A DNA stretch of 37,897 bases from an uncultured Butyrivibrio sp. GTDB lineage: Bacteria > Bacillota > Clostridia > Lachnospirales > Lachnospiraceae. The DNA lies in contig CAMVJI010000008.1 in NCBI GenBank assembly GCA_947167765.1, positions 1 through 37,897 of the forward strand. Direction: 5' to 3'. The translations under genes and the position numbers were made by a program. The notes under the pieces are model-generated. The model was not told the origin of the DNA, did not search any database, and saw only the letters and a program-made list of their open reading frames with translations. This document shows positions 20,191 through 29,275 of the stretch, one piece after another; within the stretch, counting starts at the first letter, position 1; each line of letters begins with the position of its first letter.

Positions 20191-20901
20191 TTACTTTCTG
20201 ATCACATTCTTAAACCATCTCCATGACAGTTTTCTATTAAGCTCTGAAATCCCCCATGAAAGCAGATATGCGCTTCCATAGATAACAACAAAAGTGATAA
20301 GTATCAAAGACAATGACATGTTGTCAAAATCAAGGAAGAAATACGGGATCATGCTCCCTGTTATGGTATCAGTTAAGATAAGCGTTATTATCACCACAGA
20401 ATAAAAGGTTACAAACCAGGTTCCACGTAGTCTGTAAAATGGTTTTATCTTTCCAATAGGCGCGTCATTTAATACAAATGAAGAAATAGTAAGGACCGGG
20501 ATCAGAATATGCATGTTAAACATATCAATTCTAAAGATATGCATATGCTGATCAAAGATAGGAAGCTGACTCATAAGTACAACTGTCATAATTAGTGCCT
20601 CCGCAACTGCACAGGAAAGTCTTACATAATAAGCTGAAATGTAAGTCACTTCAGTCTTCCCATACATTTCAATGAGATTTACAACAATATAGATTAGTGC
20701 TCCAACAGTTGTAAATATGGTTCCATCGACAGTAAGCCAGCGAAATGTCATTATACCCTCTTTATCAAACTTAAAGATAAAGATAACAGACAGAACACCC
20801 AGTACAAATATGAGGCTGCAGATAGCTATATTGACTCTTTTCTTTTTACGAAACCTGGAAAGATAATCCCTTTCAAGGGCTTCAAAATCAAACTTACTCA
20901 C
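20191..20901 (-). CDS. Membrane protein of unknown function, possibly Pr6Pr-like
   Basis: A 236-residue polytopic protein with about six hydrophobic helices, a basic N-terminal cytoplasmic start (FRKKKR) and a basic C-terminus (KLSWRWFKNVIRK). A segment NMHILIPVLTISSFVLND after the third helix recalls the HY-x-x-P motif of the Pr6Pr/FAR-17a-AIG1-like family, but the match is weak. It starts with GTG at 20901, overlapping the stop of the preceding YwaF-like gene by eight bases (GTGAGTAA), with GGAAGGGAAG upstream, so the two membrane proteins are co-translated and may form a pair. No catalytic motif is evident. Confidence 0.7.
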   Translation of the reverse strand: MSKFDFEALERDYLSRFRKKKRVNIAICSLIFVLGVLSVIFIFKFDKEGIMTFRWLTVDGTIFTTVGALIYIVVNLIEMYGKTEVTYISAYYVRLSCAVAEALIMTVVLMSQLPIFDQHMHIFRIDMFNMHILIPVLTISSFVLNDAPIGKIKPFYRLRGTWFVTFYSVVIITLILTDTITGSMIPYFFLDFDNMSLSLILITFVVIYGSAYLLSWGISELNRKLSWRWFKNVIRK

Positions 20902-21655
20902 TTTCTCTTCCCTTCCTTCTTTTCTGTAAAAAGCTAAACAACGAATACGACAAAGTACACATTATAAAAGCCAGCAGGATAATGCAGGTAATGTACATGG
21001 TATAACCATATTTTTGATATATAAAAAGAAATGGATTGTTGAGATCAGGTCTTTCCAAAAACCAATAATTCATTCGAAAAACCTGATCACAGATAACAAC
21101 GATTGGTAAAAGAATTGCAAGTACGATAAATGAATGGATTATGCTCTCAAATCTTATAGATACTTTGCCCATTTTCCACATACAAACCGGAATGAAAATA
21201 ATAAGGCCATGCCACAAATAGCTGTAAATACTTAAAAAGCTAAATGGCTGATAAAAACCAATCCAGTTAGGAAACAAAAGCGCCATAAGAGAGCCTGGAA
21301 TTATCATAATAATTCCAGCTTCAGTAGCATATTCAGCTATGCGCTTATTTTTTGAAAAAGCTGCTACCGGAAAAATTAAGATACCTACACTACATAGGTA
21401 TAGAGGAAAATACTGTGCATCAAATGTCCCCTGTATGACGAGAACAGCAATCTTAAACGCCTCTAAAACGAGAAGGATAAGCGCACAGATTTTTATGAAT
21501 ATATTCTGCTTTTTGCCATCCATCTTGCAAAAAGCAGAATATAAAACAATATTTATCGCAATAAGAATCAACAGAGATAAGATATGCTTTGATGAAAAAA
21601 GCTCATATCCCATTTTCTGTGGTAAAAGAGATTTCTCAAGCCAGAAGTACTTCAT
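20894..21655 (-). CDS. YwaF/TIGR02206-type integral membrane protein
   Basis: A 253-residue protein with about seven hydrophobic helices. SSKHILSLLILI near the start, FDAQYFPLYLCSVGILIFP in the middle and SIYSYLWHGLIIFIPV later resemble the TIGR02206 (YwaF) family, whose function is unknown. The conserved His residues (HILS and WHG) are in or near membrane helices. The ATG at 21655 is chosen because GGAGG is five bases upstream; the frame also opens at an unsupported GTG at 21667. It begins 41 bases after the DUF711-family gene, with no terminator between, and overlaps the following membrane gene. Confidence 0.72.
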   Translation of the reverse strand: MKYFWLEKSLLPQKMGYELFSSKHILSLLILIAINIVLYSAFCKMDGKKQNIFIKICALILLVLEAFKIAVLVIQGTFDAQYFPLYLCSVGILIFPVAAFSKNKRIAEYATEAGIIMIIPGSLMALLFPNWIGFYQPFSFLSIYSYLWHGLIIFIPVCMWKMGKVSIRFESIIHSFIVLAILLPIVVICDQVFRMNYWFLERPDLNNPFLFIYQKYGYTMYITCIILLAFIMCTLSYSLFSFLQKRRKGRESE

Positions 21656-21696
21656 CAACACCTCCACTTGGTTAACTTTACTCTTTTATTATACCA

Positions 21697-23061
21697 TTAG
21701 TTTTTAAAGCTATGAACTGGAGCTGGAATTCTACCGCCTCTGTTTACAAAGTCGTCGCAGGAAAACTGATTTACAGGCATTATTGGCGCATAGCCAAGAA
21801 GACCGCCAAACTCTACTGTCTCACCTACACCCTTGCCAATTACAGGAATGAGACGAACTGCAGTTGTTTTCTGGTTGATCATACCAATTGCCATTTCGTC
21901 AGCGATGATACCTGCAATGGTTGTATCCTTGGTATCTCCAGGAATTGCTATCATATCAAGTCCCACGGAACATACACAGGTCATTGCTTCAAGCTTCTCA
22001 AGAGAAAGTGCTCCAGCCTCAACAGCATTGATCATGCCCTGATCTTCGCTGACGGGAATAAATGCTCCAGAAAGACCTCCAACATAAGAGGATGCCATAA
22101 CACCGCCCTTTTTAACCTGGTCATTTAGAAGTGCAAGGGCTGCTGTTGTACCAGGAGCTCCAGCATGCTCAACTCCAATCTCATGAAGGATGTCAGCAAC
22201 CGAATCACCAATTGCTGGTGTAGGAGCAAGGGACAGATCGATAATACCAAAAGGTACTCCAAGGCGCTTTGATGCTTCCTGAGCAACGAGCTGTCCTACT
22301 CTTGTTACCTTAAAGGCAGTCTTTTTGATGGTCTCACAAAGAACTTCAAAGTTCTCTCCTCTGACCTTTTCAAGGGCTGTCTTAACAACGCCTGGTCCGC
22401 TGACGCCTACGTTAATGATCTTATCAGCCTCAGTTACACCATGGAAGGCTCCCGCCATAAATGGGTTGTCATCAGGAGCGTTACAGAATATTACAAGCTT
22501 GGCACATCCAAGAGAATCTGCTTCTTTTGTAGCCTCTGCAGTCTTTTTTACAATGCTTCCCATAAGGCGCACAGCATCCATATTGATACCAGTCTTGGTG
22601 GATCCAACATTAATAGATGAGCACACCAGCTCAGTAGTAGAAAGAGCTTCCGGAATTGATTCAATTAAAAGTCTGTCAGCCTCTGTCATGCCCTTGCTGA
22701 CAAGAGCAGAATATCCTCCAATAAAGTTAACCCCTACTGCCTTGGCAACCTTATCAAGAGTTGCAGCTATCCTTGCAAAGTCACTTGGAGTTTTGCAGGC
22801 AGCTCCGCCAACAAGGGCAATGGGAGTTACTGAAATTCTTTTATTTACAATTGGAATACCAAATTCTCTTGAAATCTGGTCTCCGGTTTTTACAAGGTCT
22901 TTTGCTGTTTCATATATCTTGTTATAGATCTTATCACAGAGTCTGTCTAAATCAGAGTCTATGCAATCCAAAAGGCTGATACCCAGTGTTATGGTCCTGA
23001 CATCCAGGTTTTCCTTTTCGATCATCTCATTAGTTTCTACAACTTCATGTATATTGATCAT
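21697..23061 (-). CDS. UPF0210/DUF711 (PFL-like fold) protein
   Basis: A 454-residue cytosolic protein of the UPF0210/DUF711 family, related in fold to pyruvate formate-lyase-type barrels but lacking an obvious glycyl-radical loop. Typical segments: [13 protein letters not shown] near the N-terminus, [11 protein letters not shown], and the Gly-rich [13 protein letters not shown]. Length is normal for the family. Its biochemical role is not established. It follows a small ACT-domain gene by 79 bases; this pair (UPF0237 plus UPF0210) recurs across Firmicutes, for example SP0238-SP0239 of pneumococcus, implying that the ACT protein senses a ligand for this one. The ATG at 23061 has GGAGG five bases upstream; the longer reading frame to 23094 lacks a site. 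Confidence 0.88.
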   Translation of the reverse strand: MINIHEVVETNEMIEKENLDVRTITLGISLLDCIDSDLDRLCDKIYNKIYETAKDLVKTGDQISREFGIPIVNKRISVTPIALVGGAACKTPSDFARIAATLDKVAKAVGVNFIGGYSALVSKGMTEADRLLIESIPEALSTTELVCSSINVGSTKTGINMDAVRLMGSIVKKTAEATKEADSLGCAKLVIFCNAPDDNPFMAGAFHGVTEADKIINVGVSGPGVVKTALEKVRGENFEVLCETIKKTAFKVTRVGQLVAQEASKRLGVPFGIIDLSLAPTPAIGDSVADILHEIGVEHAGAPGTTAALALLNDQVKKGGVMASSYVGGLSGAFIPVSEDQGMINAVEAGALSLEKLEAMTCVCSVGLDMIAIPGDTKDTTIAGIIADEMAIGMINQKTTAVRLIPVIGKGVGETVEFGGLLGYAPIMPVNQFSCDDFVNRGGRIPAPVHSFKN

Positions 23062-23140
23062 AGTTTCCTCCAAAAACAAGGAAGTTCCGCGCAAGCGCGT
23101 AACACGCTCACACTAACTTCGAAATAACCTCAGTAAGTGT

Positions 23141-23413
23141 TCACAGCCTATGCATGGAGTCGAAGATTTCTTCTTTCTGGCACTTGATCACAACTCCGAT
23201 TTCCTTTCCAAGTGCTTCAAGCTCATCAGCAACAGTATTAAACTGCTTATCTGTTCCTGCCATGTCCACGATCATCATCATATTAAAATATCCACTTACA
23301 ATTGTCTGTGAGATATCCAAAATGTTGATGCTGGTATCTGCAAGGTAAGTACAAACCTTGGCAATAATGCCCACTGTGTCTTTTCCTACTACTGTGATGA
23401 TAGTTTTATTCAT
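23141..23413 (-). CDS. UPF0237 ACT-domain protein
   Basis: A 90-residue, single ACT-domain protein (MNKTIITVVGKDTVGIIAKV, then INILDISQTIVSGYFNMMMI). The beta-alpha-beta-beta-alpha-beta pattern and the Gly after the first strand match ligand-binding ACT domains, and the closest type is UPF0237. It probably senses an amino acid and regulates its partner, the DUF711 protein downstream; the ligand is unknown. ATG 23413 is preceded by AGGAGGAG, which decides the start. A GC-rich hairpin at 23444-23462 lies between it and the hydrolase gene upstream. Confidence 0.88.
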   Translation of the reverse strand: MNKTIITVVGKDTVGIIAKVCTYLADTSINILDISQTIVSGYFNMMMIVDMAGTDKQFNTVADELEALGKEIGVVIKCQKEEIFDSMHRL

Positions 23414-23443
23414 AGCTCCTCCTGGATATGTGTTTATTAGTAC

Positions 23444-23462
23444 AGCCCCGGATACCGGGGCT
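23444..23462 (-). other. GC-rich intergenic hairpin upstream of the ACT gene
   Basis: Perfect arms AGCCCCGG and CCGGGGCT with a 3-base loop, in the 62 bases between the WalJ-like stop and the ACT start. No T-run follows on either strand, so it looks like an RNA-processing or stability hairpin, or an imperfect terminator, rather than a strong stop. Confidence 0.5.
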
Positions 23463-23475
23463 GATGTCAAACAGA

Positions 23476-24273
23476 TCAGAACTCAAGTACAGGTGAAAGG
23501 CAGTTTCTGTCTGCCACCATGATTGGAAAATCACCGGAATTAAAAGGAATACTGGACATGTCAACTTCCACCCGGACAGTCTCATAAGCAAGTTCAGGAA
23601 GGTTATTTTCTTTTGACAGGTGTCCAAGAAATACGCCCTTCATCTTGTCGCTTAACAGCTTACATAAAAGCTCGCCGCTCTTATCATTGGATAAATGCCC
23701 TCTGTCTCCAAGGATCCTTGACTTTAAAACATAGGGGTAAGGACCTGTCTGAAGCATCCTCACATCGTGGTTTGCTTCAAGTAAAAGAGCATCACATCCT
23801 GACAGGCTCTCTACTGTATAGTCATTGTAACAGCCAAGGTCTGTTGCTATTCCAATCTTTTTCTCACCACAATACACCCTATATCCACAAGGTTCAAGAG
23901 CATCATGGGAAATCGTCATAGGATTTATGATCATATCACCTACAGGAATAGCTTCATCAGCCCTTACAGTTATAAAGGATGAGTCTGACATCTCACCCTT
24001 TTTATCTGTATTTAATATACCAGTTATGGTGCCAGCTGTGGCATAAACAGGTATATCATGCTTTTTTAAAATAGTCCTTATGGCAGCTATGTGGTCGGTA
24101 TGCTCATGGGTCACGAAAATAGCACTTATATCTGTAAATGAAAGGTCAAGTTCATTAAGGCCTTCTTCAATTCTCTTTTTACTGATACCCGCATCAACAA
24201 GTATATGTGTGTTGTCGCTCCCCACGTAGGTGCAGTTGCCGCTGCTTCCGCTGGCTATTGTTGTAAAACGCAA
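23476..24273 (-). CDS. WalJ/YycJ-like metallo-beta-lactamase-fold hydrolase
   Basis: A 265-residue metal-dependent hydrolase: GSSGNCTYV near the start, the ligand motif THEHTDHI at about 55-62, AISHDALEPCGY, GIATDLG and LGHLSKENN, all typical of the YycJ/WalJ/VicX group. Such proteins are linked to cell-wall and DNA-related housekeeping in Firmicutes and are usually found beside walRK, but here the neighbour is the FtsA-like gene. The start is TTG at 24273 with GGGAGAG eight bases upstream; there is no in-frame ATG nearby. It follows the FtsA-like gene by 21 bases, in the same operon. Confidence 0.88.
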   Translation of the reverse strand: MRFTTIASGSSGNCTYVGSDNTHILVDAGISKKRIEEGLNELDLSFTDISAIFVTHEHTDHIAAIRTILKKHDIPVYATAGTITGILNTDKKGEMSDSSFITVRADEAIPVGDMIINPMTISHDALEPCGYRVYCGEKKIGIATDLGCYNDYTVESLSGCDALLLEANHDVRMLQTGPYPYVLKSRILGDRGHLSNDKSGELLCKLLSDKMKGVFLGHLSKENNLPELAYETVRVEVDMSSIPFNSGDFPIMVADRNCLSPVLEF

Positions 24274-24294
24274 AACTAAAACTCTCCCAAAAAC

Positions 24295-26478
24295 TTATTT
24301 CCAATAAACCTCTATCTTGTCACCCTCATGGATAGGCTGCATGTAATCTGGTGTAGCGCCGTTAAGTGTGGTAACGATAGCTCTGCCATTTGGCTTAGAA
24401 AGATCAAAGTCTATGGCATCAAATATATCTACAAAAATGTAATCTGACTTGCCATGAAGTGTAATAGCATCATTATTGACCACTACATGAAGGTCATGGG
24501 CAAGGATGTTCTTAACTTCGCTGGCATCAGCTGAAGAAGCGCCAGACTTAACATAGGTTCCGTCATCATCAGGAAGGTCTTCGAATGAAAGCTGACCATT
24601 CCTGTCCTGAGTTAAGTGCTTCTCCATATCCATATTGTCAAATGTGGCCTGATTGGACTGGCGGATAGCCTCTGCATCAGCATTAGGGAAATCCTTGTAA
24701 TAGTCCATGATCACATCTTCCTGATCCTTAAAGTCGATCTTGAAGTTCTCATAAACAGGAGTATTTGCATCTCCACGCTCGTTGTTAACAATGATCACTG
24801 TATCTTCTGTGATCTTGATATCCATAAGCTCAGCAATCTGAGCCGCTGTATTGTAATCAAGGATCTTGACTTCATCACCAGCCTTGATATCGTAATATCC
24901 GCTCTGAGCCTGGCCATTTACAGTGGCATACTTGGAAGCCTCAACATTTTTGCCATTTACAACAACGTTAAACTTGGTCTTAAACTCCGGAATGGCTTCA
25001 ACAGTATCCTTACCTGGTGCTCCGGCTGTTGATGGCTTAACTTCAATGATGTCATTGGCATGGATCTTGGAGTGAATGTCAGCTGGCTTACCATTGAGCT
25101 GGATAACTGCAGCTTCTCCAGGTTCACCGCGAGATGCTCTCTCTTTTCCATTTACTGTATAACGCAGCTCAGCGCCCCTCTTAGGGAAAAGATCCTCATT
25201 AGGGAAAGCAGCCTGCATTGCAGCATCCACGATCTGCAATTTACCGTTGTCATAAATCTTGGTCTGAACACCATTAAAGGAAACAAAGATAAAATTGTTA
25301 GCTTCCTGATAGTAGCTTATGCAGATACCAAGAGGTGTAACAAGAAGTGAGTCTCTTTCAATGCCATCGTTGTTAAGGAAGGTAATATCCTTCATTACCT
25401 CTTCGCCTCGAAGGGCAACACGCTCCTCTGGAATATCCATTTCCTTGGCAATTGCCTTGGTGTATCCTGGAACACATCCACCGCCGCCTACTACAAATAC
25501 GGCGCTTACTGGCTTGTCACCATTAAGCTTTTTGATCTCTGCAGTAGCTCTTTGAGCCATCTCATCAACCTTGGGCTTAACTATCTTGGCTACCTCTTTG
25601 GCGGTAATTACCTTTGTAAGTCCCATGATATCAGTATATTCAGCCTTCTCAGCATGGCTTGTCGTGATCTTTATCTCATCAGCTGTATTGAAATCAACAA
25701 GACAGTGCTGGGCAATGATCTCTGTTACGTCATCTCCGGCAATTGGAAGCATGCCATAAGCTGTGATAGTGCCATCGTCAGTTATACAGATATCGGATGT
25801 ACCTGCACCAACGTCAACAAGAGCAAGATTCAGCATCCTGAATCTGTCAGGGATTGCAACCATCATAGCTGCAATAGGCTCCAGTGTCAGATTGGCAACC
25901 TTAAGGTCCGCTCTCTCACATGCCTTATAAAGACCATCTACGCAGTCATCAGGAAGGAAAGTCGCTAAGAGTTCAACACTTACCTTACCCGCATTGTGCC
26001 CTTCCAGGTTTGCGATCTGATAACCATTTAAGTAATAGTGCATTACTGAATAACCAACCAGGTAAAACTTAATATCCAGCGTATTTTGTGAAAGGAACTC
26101 CTGATAAGCTTTCTCTACAGCTCCGGAATCCAGGTTATAGATATCCTCATCAGTTATCTCATGTCCATCCGGATACTCATATTCATATGTAGTGCGAACA
26201 GTTCTAAGCACACGACCAGCGGCTGCTATACAAACGTCAGTCAGATGGATATCTGTCTGCTGCTCCAGCCTGTCTGTAACCTTTCTGATAGTGGCACCAA
26301 CCTTGCCGATATCGTGGATCTGTCCATCAAGCATAGCTCTTGTCTCGTGCTTTTCAACAGCCTGAGCAATGACATTGAACTTGCCATCATTCATGTATCC
26401 CACAGTACCCACAACGCTTCTGGTTCCAATATCAAGTCCGTATACTACCTTCTGATCCTGCTGTTCTAAACTTGCCAT
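24295..26478 (-). CDS. FtsA-like actin-fold ATPase with long C-terminal extension
   Basis: A 727-residue protein. Residues 1 to ~370 are an FtsA/Hsp70-type ATPase: phosphate-1 loop (VVYGLDIGTRSVVGTVG), the second phosphate segment (LALVDVGAGTSDICI) and the adenosine motif (SAVFVVGGGGCVPGY). An FtsA SHS2-like insert is present (HLTDVCIAAAGRVLRT). The remaining ~350 residues form a beta-rich extension with repeated units (VNGKERASRGEPGEAAVIQLNGK, FNVVVNGKNVEASKYATVNG) and no amphipathic membrane-targeting tip like that of true FtsA; it ends in DKIEVYWK. This is probably a second FtsA-like protein found in Clostridia, perhaps in division or envelope assembly, rather than the canonical FtsA. It overlaps coaE by 13 bases; ATG 26478 is chosen, with GGGGAG upstream. 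Confidence 0.85.
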   Translation of the reverse strand: MASLEQQDQKVVYGLDIGTRSVVGTVGYMNDGKFNVIAQAVEKHETRAMLDGQIHDIGKVGATIRKVTDRLEQQTDIHLTDVCIAAAGRVLRTVRTTYEYEYPDGHEITDEDIYNLDSGAVEKAYQEFLSQNTLDIKFYLVGYSVMHYYLNGYQIANLEGHNAGKVSVELLATFLPDDCVDGLYKACERADLKVANLTLEPIAAMMVAIPDRFRMLNLALVDVGAGTSDICITDDGTITAYGMLPIAGDDVTEIIAQHCLVDFNTADEIKITTSHAEKAEYTDIMGLTKVITAKEVAKIVKPKVDEMAQRATAEIKKLNGDKPVSAVFVVGGGGCVPGYTKAIAKEMDIPEERVALRGEEVMKDITFLNNDGIERDSLLVTPLGICISYYQEANNFIFVSFNGVQTKIYDNGKLQIVDAAMQAAFPNEDLFPKRGAELRYTVNGKERASRGEPGEAAVIQLNGKPADIHSKIHANDIIEVKPSTAGAPGKDTVEAIPEFKTKFNVVVNGKNVEASKYATVNGQAQSGYYDIKAGDEVKILDYNTAAQIAELMDIKITEDTVIIVNNERGDANTPVYENFKIDFKDQEDVIMDYYKDFPNADAEAIRQSNQATFDNMDMEKHLTQDRNGQLSFEDLPDDDGTYVKSGASSADASEVKNILAHDLHVVVNNDAITLHGKSDYIFVDIFDAIDFDLSKPNGRAIVTTLNGATPDYMQPIHEGDKIEVYWK

Positions 26479-27107
26479 CTTTTTTTCCACTCCCCAAGTT
26501 TATTATCTATCTGTTTGAAAGCTTCGCTTTCAGAACTGCTGTTATCAATGACAAAATCACAGTGTTTTTTAAATTCTTCCTCACTTAGCTGTCCCTTAAA
26601 GATATTAAAAATCTTGTCATCAGAATAGCCTCTTGAAGCCTTGAGCCTTTTTCTCCTGGTATCCTCATCTGCGTAGACATACCAAAGCTCATCAACAATA
26701 TCTTTGTATCCGTTTTCTATCAAAAGAGCTGCCTCAACAATGACAAAATCATGCTCCCTTGCAGTTCTTTCCTTGTCTATAATACTAATAATAAAGGTAT
26801 TTACTGCAGGATGCAAAACATTATTGACCTTATCAAGAAGAGTTTTATCCTGAAATATTGCTTCTGCCATCTTAGCCTTATCTATCTCAAGGTCACTATC
26901 AAGGACCTCCCTTCCAAGAAGTTCAACAAGCTCATTATAGGCCGGATACCCTCTTTTCTTGATATCGTTGGCAACCTGGTCCGAGTAGATCACCCTTGCA
27001 TTATAGTTTTCTTTTATGTAATCAAGGATTGTGCTCTTACCTGCGCCAACGCCTCCGGTTATACCTATTATGTTGGTTTTTAAAGTAGAAAGTTTACTTT
27101 GCTTCAT
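26466..27107 (-). CDS. coaE: Dephospho-CoA kinase
   Basis: A 213-residue kinase catalysing the last step of coenzyme A synthesis, phosphorylation of dephospho-CoA at the ribose 3' position. The P-loop GGVGAGKST is at 18-26, the substrate-region Asp lies in IYSDQVA, and the lid contains RRKRLKASRGYSDD. Length is normal for the family. ATG 27107 is chosen because GGAAG sits eight bases upstream, inside the polA 3' end; the genes overlap by 14 bases. coaE beside polA is a common Firmicutes arrangement. Its own 3' end overlaps the FtsA-like gene. Confidence 0.94.
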   Translation of the reverse strand: MKQSKLSTLKTNIIGITGGVGAGKSTILDYIKENYNARVIYSDQVANDIKKRGYPAYNELVELLGREVLDSDLEIDKAKMAEAIFQDKTLLDKVNNVLHPAVNTFIISIIDKERTAREHDFVIVEAALLIENGYKDIVDELWYVYADEDTRRKRLKASRGYSDDKIFNIFKGQLSEEEFKKHCDFVIDNSSSESEAFKQIDNKLGEWKKRWQV

Positions 27108-29262
27108 ACCAGTCACTTCCTGTGTGACAGTCTACTTCAAGAGGTACAGAAAGATCTGCTGCTCTTTCCATCTCTTTTACCAGAATATCTTTAACTAAAT
27201 CCGCTTCATCCTGATAAGTCTCTATTACAAGTTCATCATGGATCTGAAGGATCAGCCTTGATTTAAGAGCTTTTTTCTTAAGGGCAAAAAAGACATTTAT
27301 CATGGCTATCTTCATGATATCTGCTGCAGTTCCCTGGATAGGAGCATTCATGGCAACTCTTTCTCCAAACTGTCTCATCATGAAATTCCCCGCCTTGAGC
27401 TCAGGAATAGGGCGTCTTCTTCCAAAGAGTGTCACGCTGTAGCCCTTGTTTTTGGCTTCCTGTATAACTCTGTCCTGATAGGTCCTTACTCCCGGGTAAG
27501 TATCAAAGTATTTTGCCATATACTCTTTTGCCTCAGAAACAGATATTGAAAGGTCCTGTGAAAGACCATAATTACTCATTCCGTATACGATACCAAAGTT
27601 AACAGCCTTGGCGTTTCGCCTCTGAAGCGGCGTTACCTCTTCAAAGGGAACGTGGAAGACCTTACTTGCAGTGATCCTGTGGATATCATCGCCTTCGTGG
27701 TAGGCACTGATAAGCCCCTGGTCCTCTGACATATGGGCCAGAATACGAAGCTCGATCTGGGAATAATCCGCATCTGCAAAAACGCAGGAGTCCTTTGGAA
27801 CAAAGACTTTTCTTATGAGTCTTCCAAGTTCTGTTCTCATGGGGATGTTCTGAAGGTTTGGCTCTGTAGAGCTTATCCTGCCCGTTGCAGTAATTGTCTG
27901 ATTAAAGCTTGTGTGGATCCTGCCATCTTCCTCGATAAATGCAGCAAGTCCGTCTGCATAGGTGGACTTAAGCTTGGCAAGTCCCCTGTATTCAAGTACA
28001 TCTGCCACAACCTTGTGGTCAGGAGCAAGCTTTTCAAGAACATCCGCTGCAGTTGAGTAACCGGATTTTGTCTTTTTCTCTGCAGGAAGTCCAAGCTTCT
28101 CAAACAGTATCTCTCCAAGCTGCTTGGGTGAATTGATATTAAACTCACATCCTGCAGCTTCATATATAGTCTTCTCAAGCTCTGCGATCCTTACGCCAAG
28201 CTTATCGCCATATTCCTTAAGGGCATCCTTTTTAGCGATGATACCCTCTTTTTCCATGGCAAAAAGGATATAGGAAAGTGGCATCTCAATATTGTAAAAG
28301 AGCTTTTCCATCCCAGACTTACTGAGTCTTTTAAGGATCAGCGGCGATGAAGCATAGCAAATGAAGGCAGCTTTGCCCATGTAATCAGAAAGTATATTTT
28401 CATCAACTTCTGATAAAGGAGTCTTGCCAAAAACATCGCTCTTTTTCTGAAGGGGTATTCCAAGATACTCCTTGGAGATATCATGGATCTCATAATCATT
28501 TTTAAGTGGATTGTTAAGATATGCTCCTATCAGCACATCGATGCATCTTGGAGATGAAGAGAATTTATCGTCATCTTCATAGCCATTTTCCCTATTCTCA
28601 ATTTCAAAGGGTATGTAAAAACAAAAGCTCTCTTTAATATCAAAGGTCACAAGAGATGAAACCTTACTAAGTTCAGATAGTTTTTTGCCAAGATAATCAG
28701 CGGTAATAAAGTTAACTACCGGGATATAATATGCTGTAGTCTCATCAAAACAAACAGAAAGGCCTAATGCTTTTTTTGAAAGAAACGCTCCGTCCTTTTT
28801 GTCTATTGCAAAATAGTATGATACTCTTTCGCTCTCAGAAGCTCTCTTAAAAATATCTTCAACTTCGTTAAGGTCAGAGGTCACAACAAGGCTATGTTTA
28901 AATTTTGGAGTTTCCTTAACCTCCCCAGAAGGTGAAAAGCTCAAAAGAGTATTTTCAACAAAGCTCTTAACATCATCTGTGATATTAGTCTCTTCTCCTG
29001 CCTTTATAACAGCGCCTTTTTCTATAAGCTCTTTTACCTTGCCAATCTGCCACAGAACGTCTTTGGAAAAAGAGCCTGTTTCAGATTCAAAGGTAAGCTT
29101 GAAAGTCTGGCCATCTGCACCAGATAAAAGTTCTTTTATCTTGTAAAAAGCACCATAAATACCACCGATGTGATTGCCATCAGCATCGGTAAAATCTGGG
29201 ATTGCGTAAAAGGCATCTCTTATAAGCTTGTTTCCATCAATTAAAAGCGTTGTATCTGACAT
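27094..29262 (-). CDS. polA: DNA polymerase I with vestigial 5'-nuclease and degenerate 3'-exonuclease domains
   Basis: At 722 residues it is ~150 shorter than typical Firmicutes Pol I. The polymerase module (from ~325) is intact: motif A DADYSQIELRILAH (497-510), motif B RRNAKAVNFGIVYG (548-561), motif C QIHDELVIE (673-681). The start matches a 5' nuclease (LLIDGNKLIRDAFYAIP, D9 kept; GGIYGAFYKIKELL), but by residue ~60 the FDAK aspartate is Glu (TFESETGSF) and the YK-x-x-R, EADD and GDKD segments and helix-hairpin-helix are absent. In the exonuclease-like region (~120-320) the D-x-E motif is IDKKDG and the second Asp site reads FDIKESF. Inferred: gap filling without nick translation. The ATG follows GGGGGATTT. 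It overlaps coaE, and a zinc-finger gene ends 13 bases before it. Confidence 0.92.
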   Translation of the reverse strand: MSDTTLLIDGNKLIRDAFYAIPDFTDADGNHIGGIYGAFYKIKELLSGADGQTFKLTFESETGSFSKDVLWQIGKVKELIEKGAVIKAGEETNITDDVKSFVENTLLSFSPSGEVKETPKFKHSLVVTSDLNEVEDIFKRASESERVSYYFAIDKKDGAFLSKKALGLSVCFDETTAYYIPVVNFITADYLGKKLSELSKVSSLVTFDIKESFCFYIPFEIENRENGYEDDDKFSSSPRCIDVLIGAYLNNPLKNDYEIHDISKEYLGIPLQKKSDVFGKTPLSEVDENILSDYMGKAAFICYASSPLILKRLSKSGMEKLFYNIEMPLSYILFAMEKEGIIAKKDALKEYGDKLGVRIAELEKTIYEAAGCEFNINSPKQLGEILFEKLGLPAEKKTKSGYSTAADVLEKLAPDHKVVADVLEYRGLAKLKSTYADGLAAFIEEDGRIHTSFNQTITATGRISSTEPNLQNIPMRTELGRLIRKVFVPKDSCVFADADYSQIELRILAHMSEDQGLISAYHEGDDIHRITASKVFHVPFEEVTPLQRRNAKAVNFGIVYGMSNYGLSQDLSISVSEAKEYMAKYFDTYPGVRTYQDRVIQEAKNKGYSVTLFGRRRPIPELKAGNFMMRQFGERVAMNAPIQGTAADIMKIAMINVFFALKKKALKSRLILQIHDELVIETYQDEADLVKDILVKEMERAADLSVPLEVDCHTGSDWYEAK

Positions 29263-29275
29263 AAATCCCCCGGGA

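Noticed and set aside
22325-22927. A 200-codon plus-strand open frame opposite the DUF711 gene
   Set aside because: It lies wholly inside a well-supported minus-strand gene, has no family resemblance and no ribosome site; it reflects codon bias of the opposite strand.
23084-23103. Hairpin with CGCGC/GCGCG arms upstream of the DUF711 gene
   Set aside because: Only a five-base stem with a two-base loop, no T-run and no conserved riboswitch features; too small to call.
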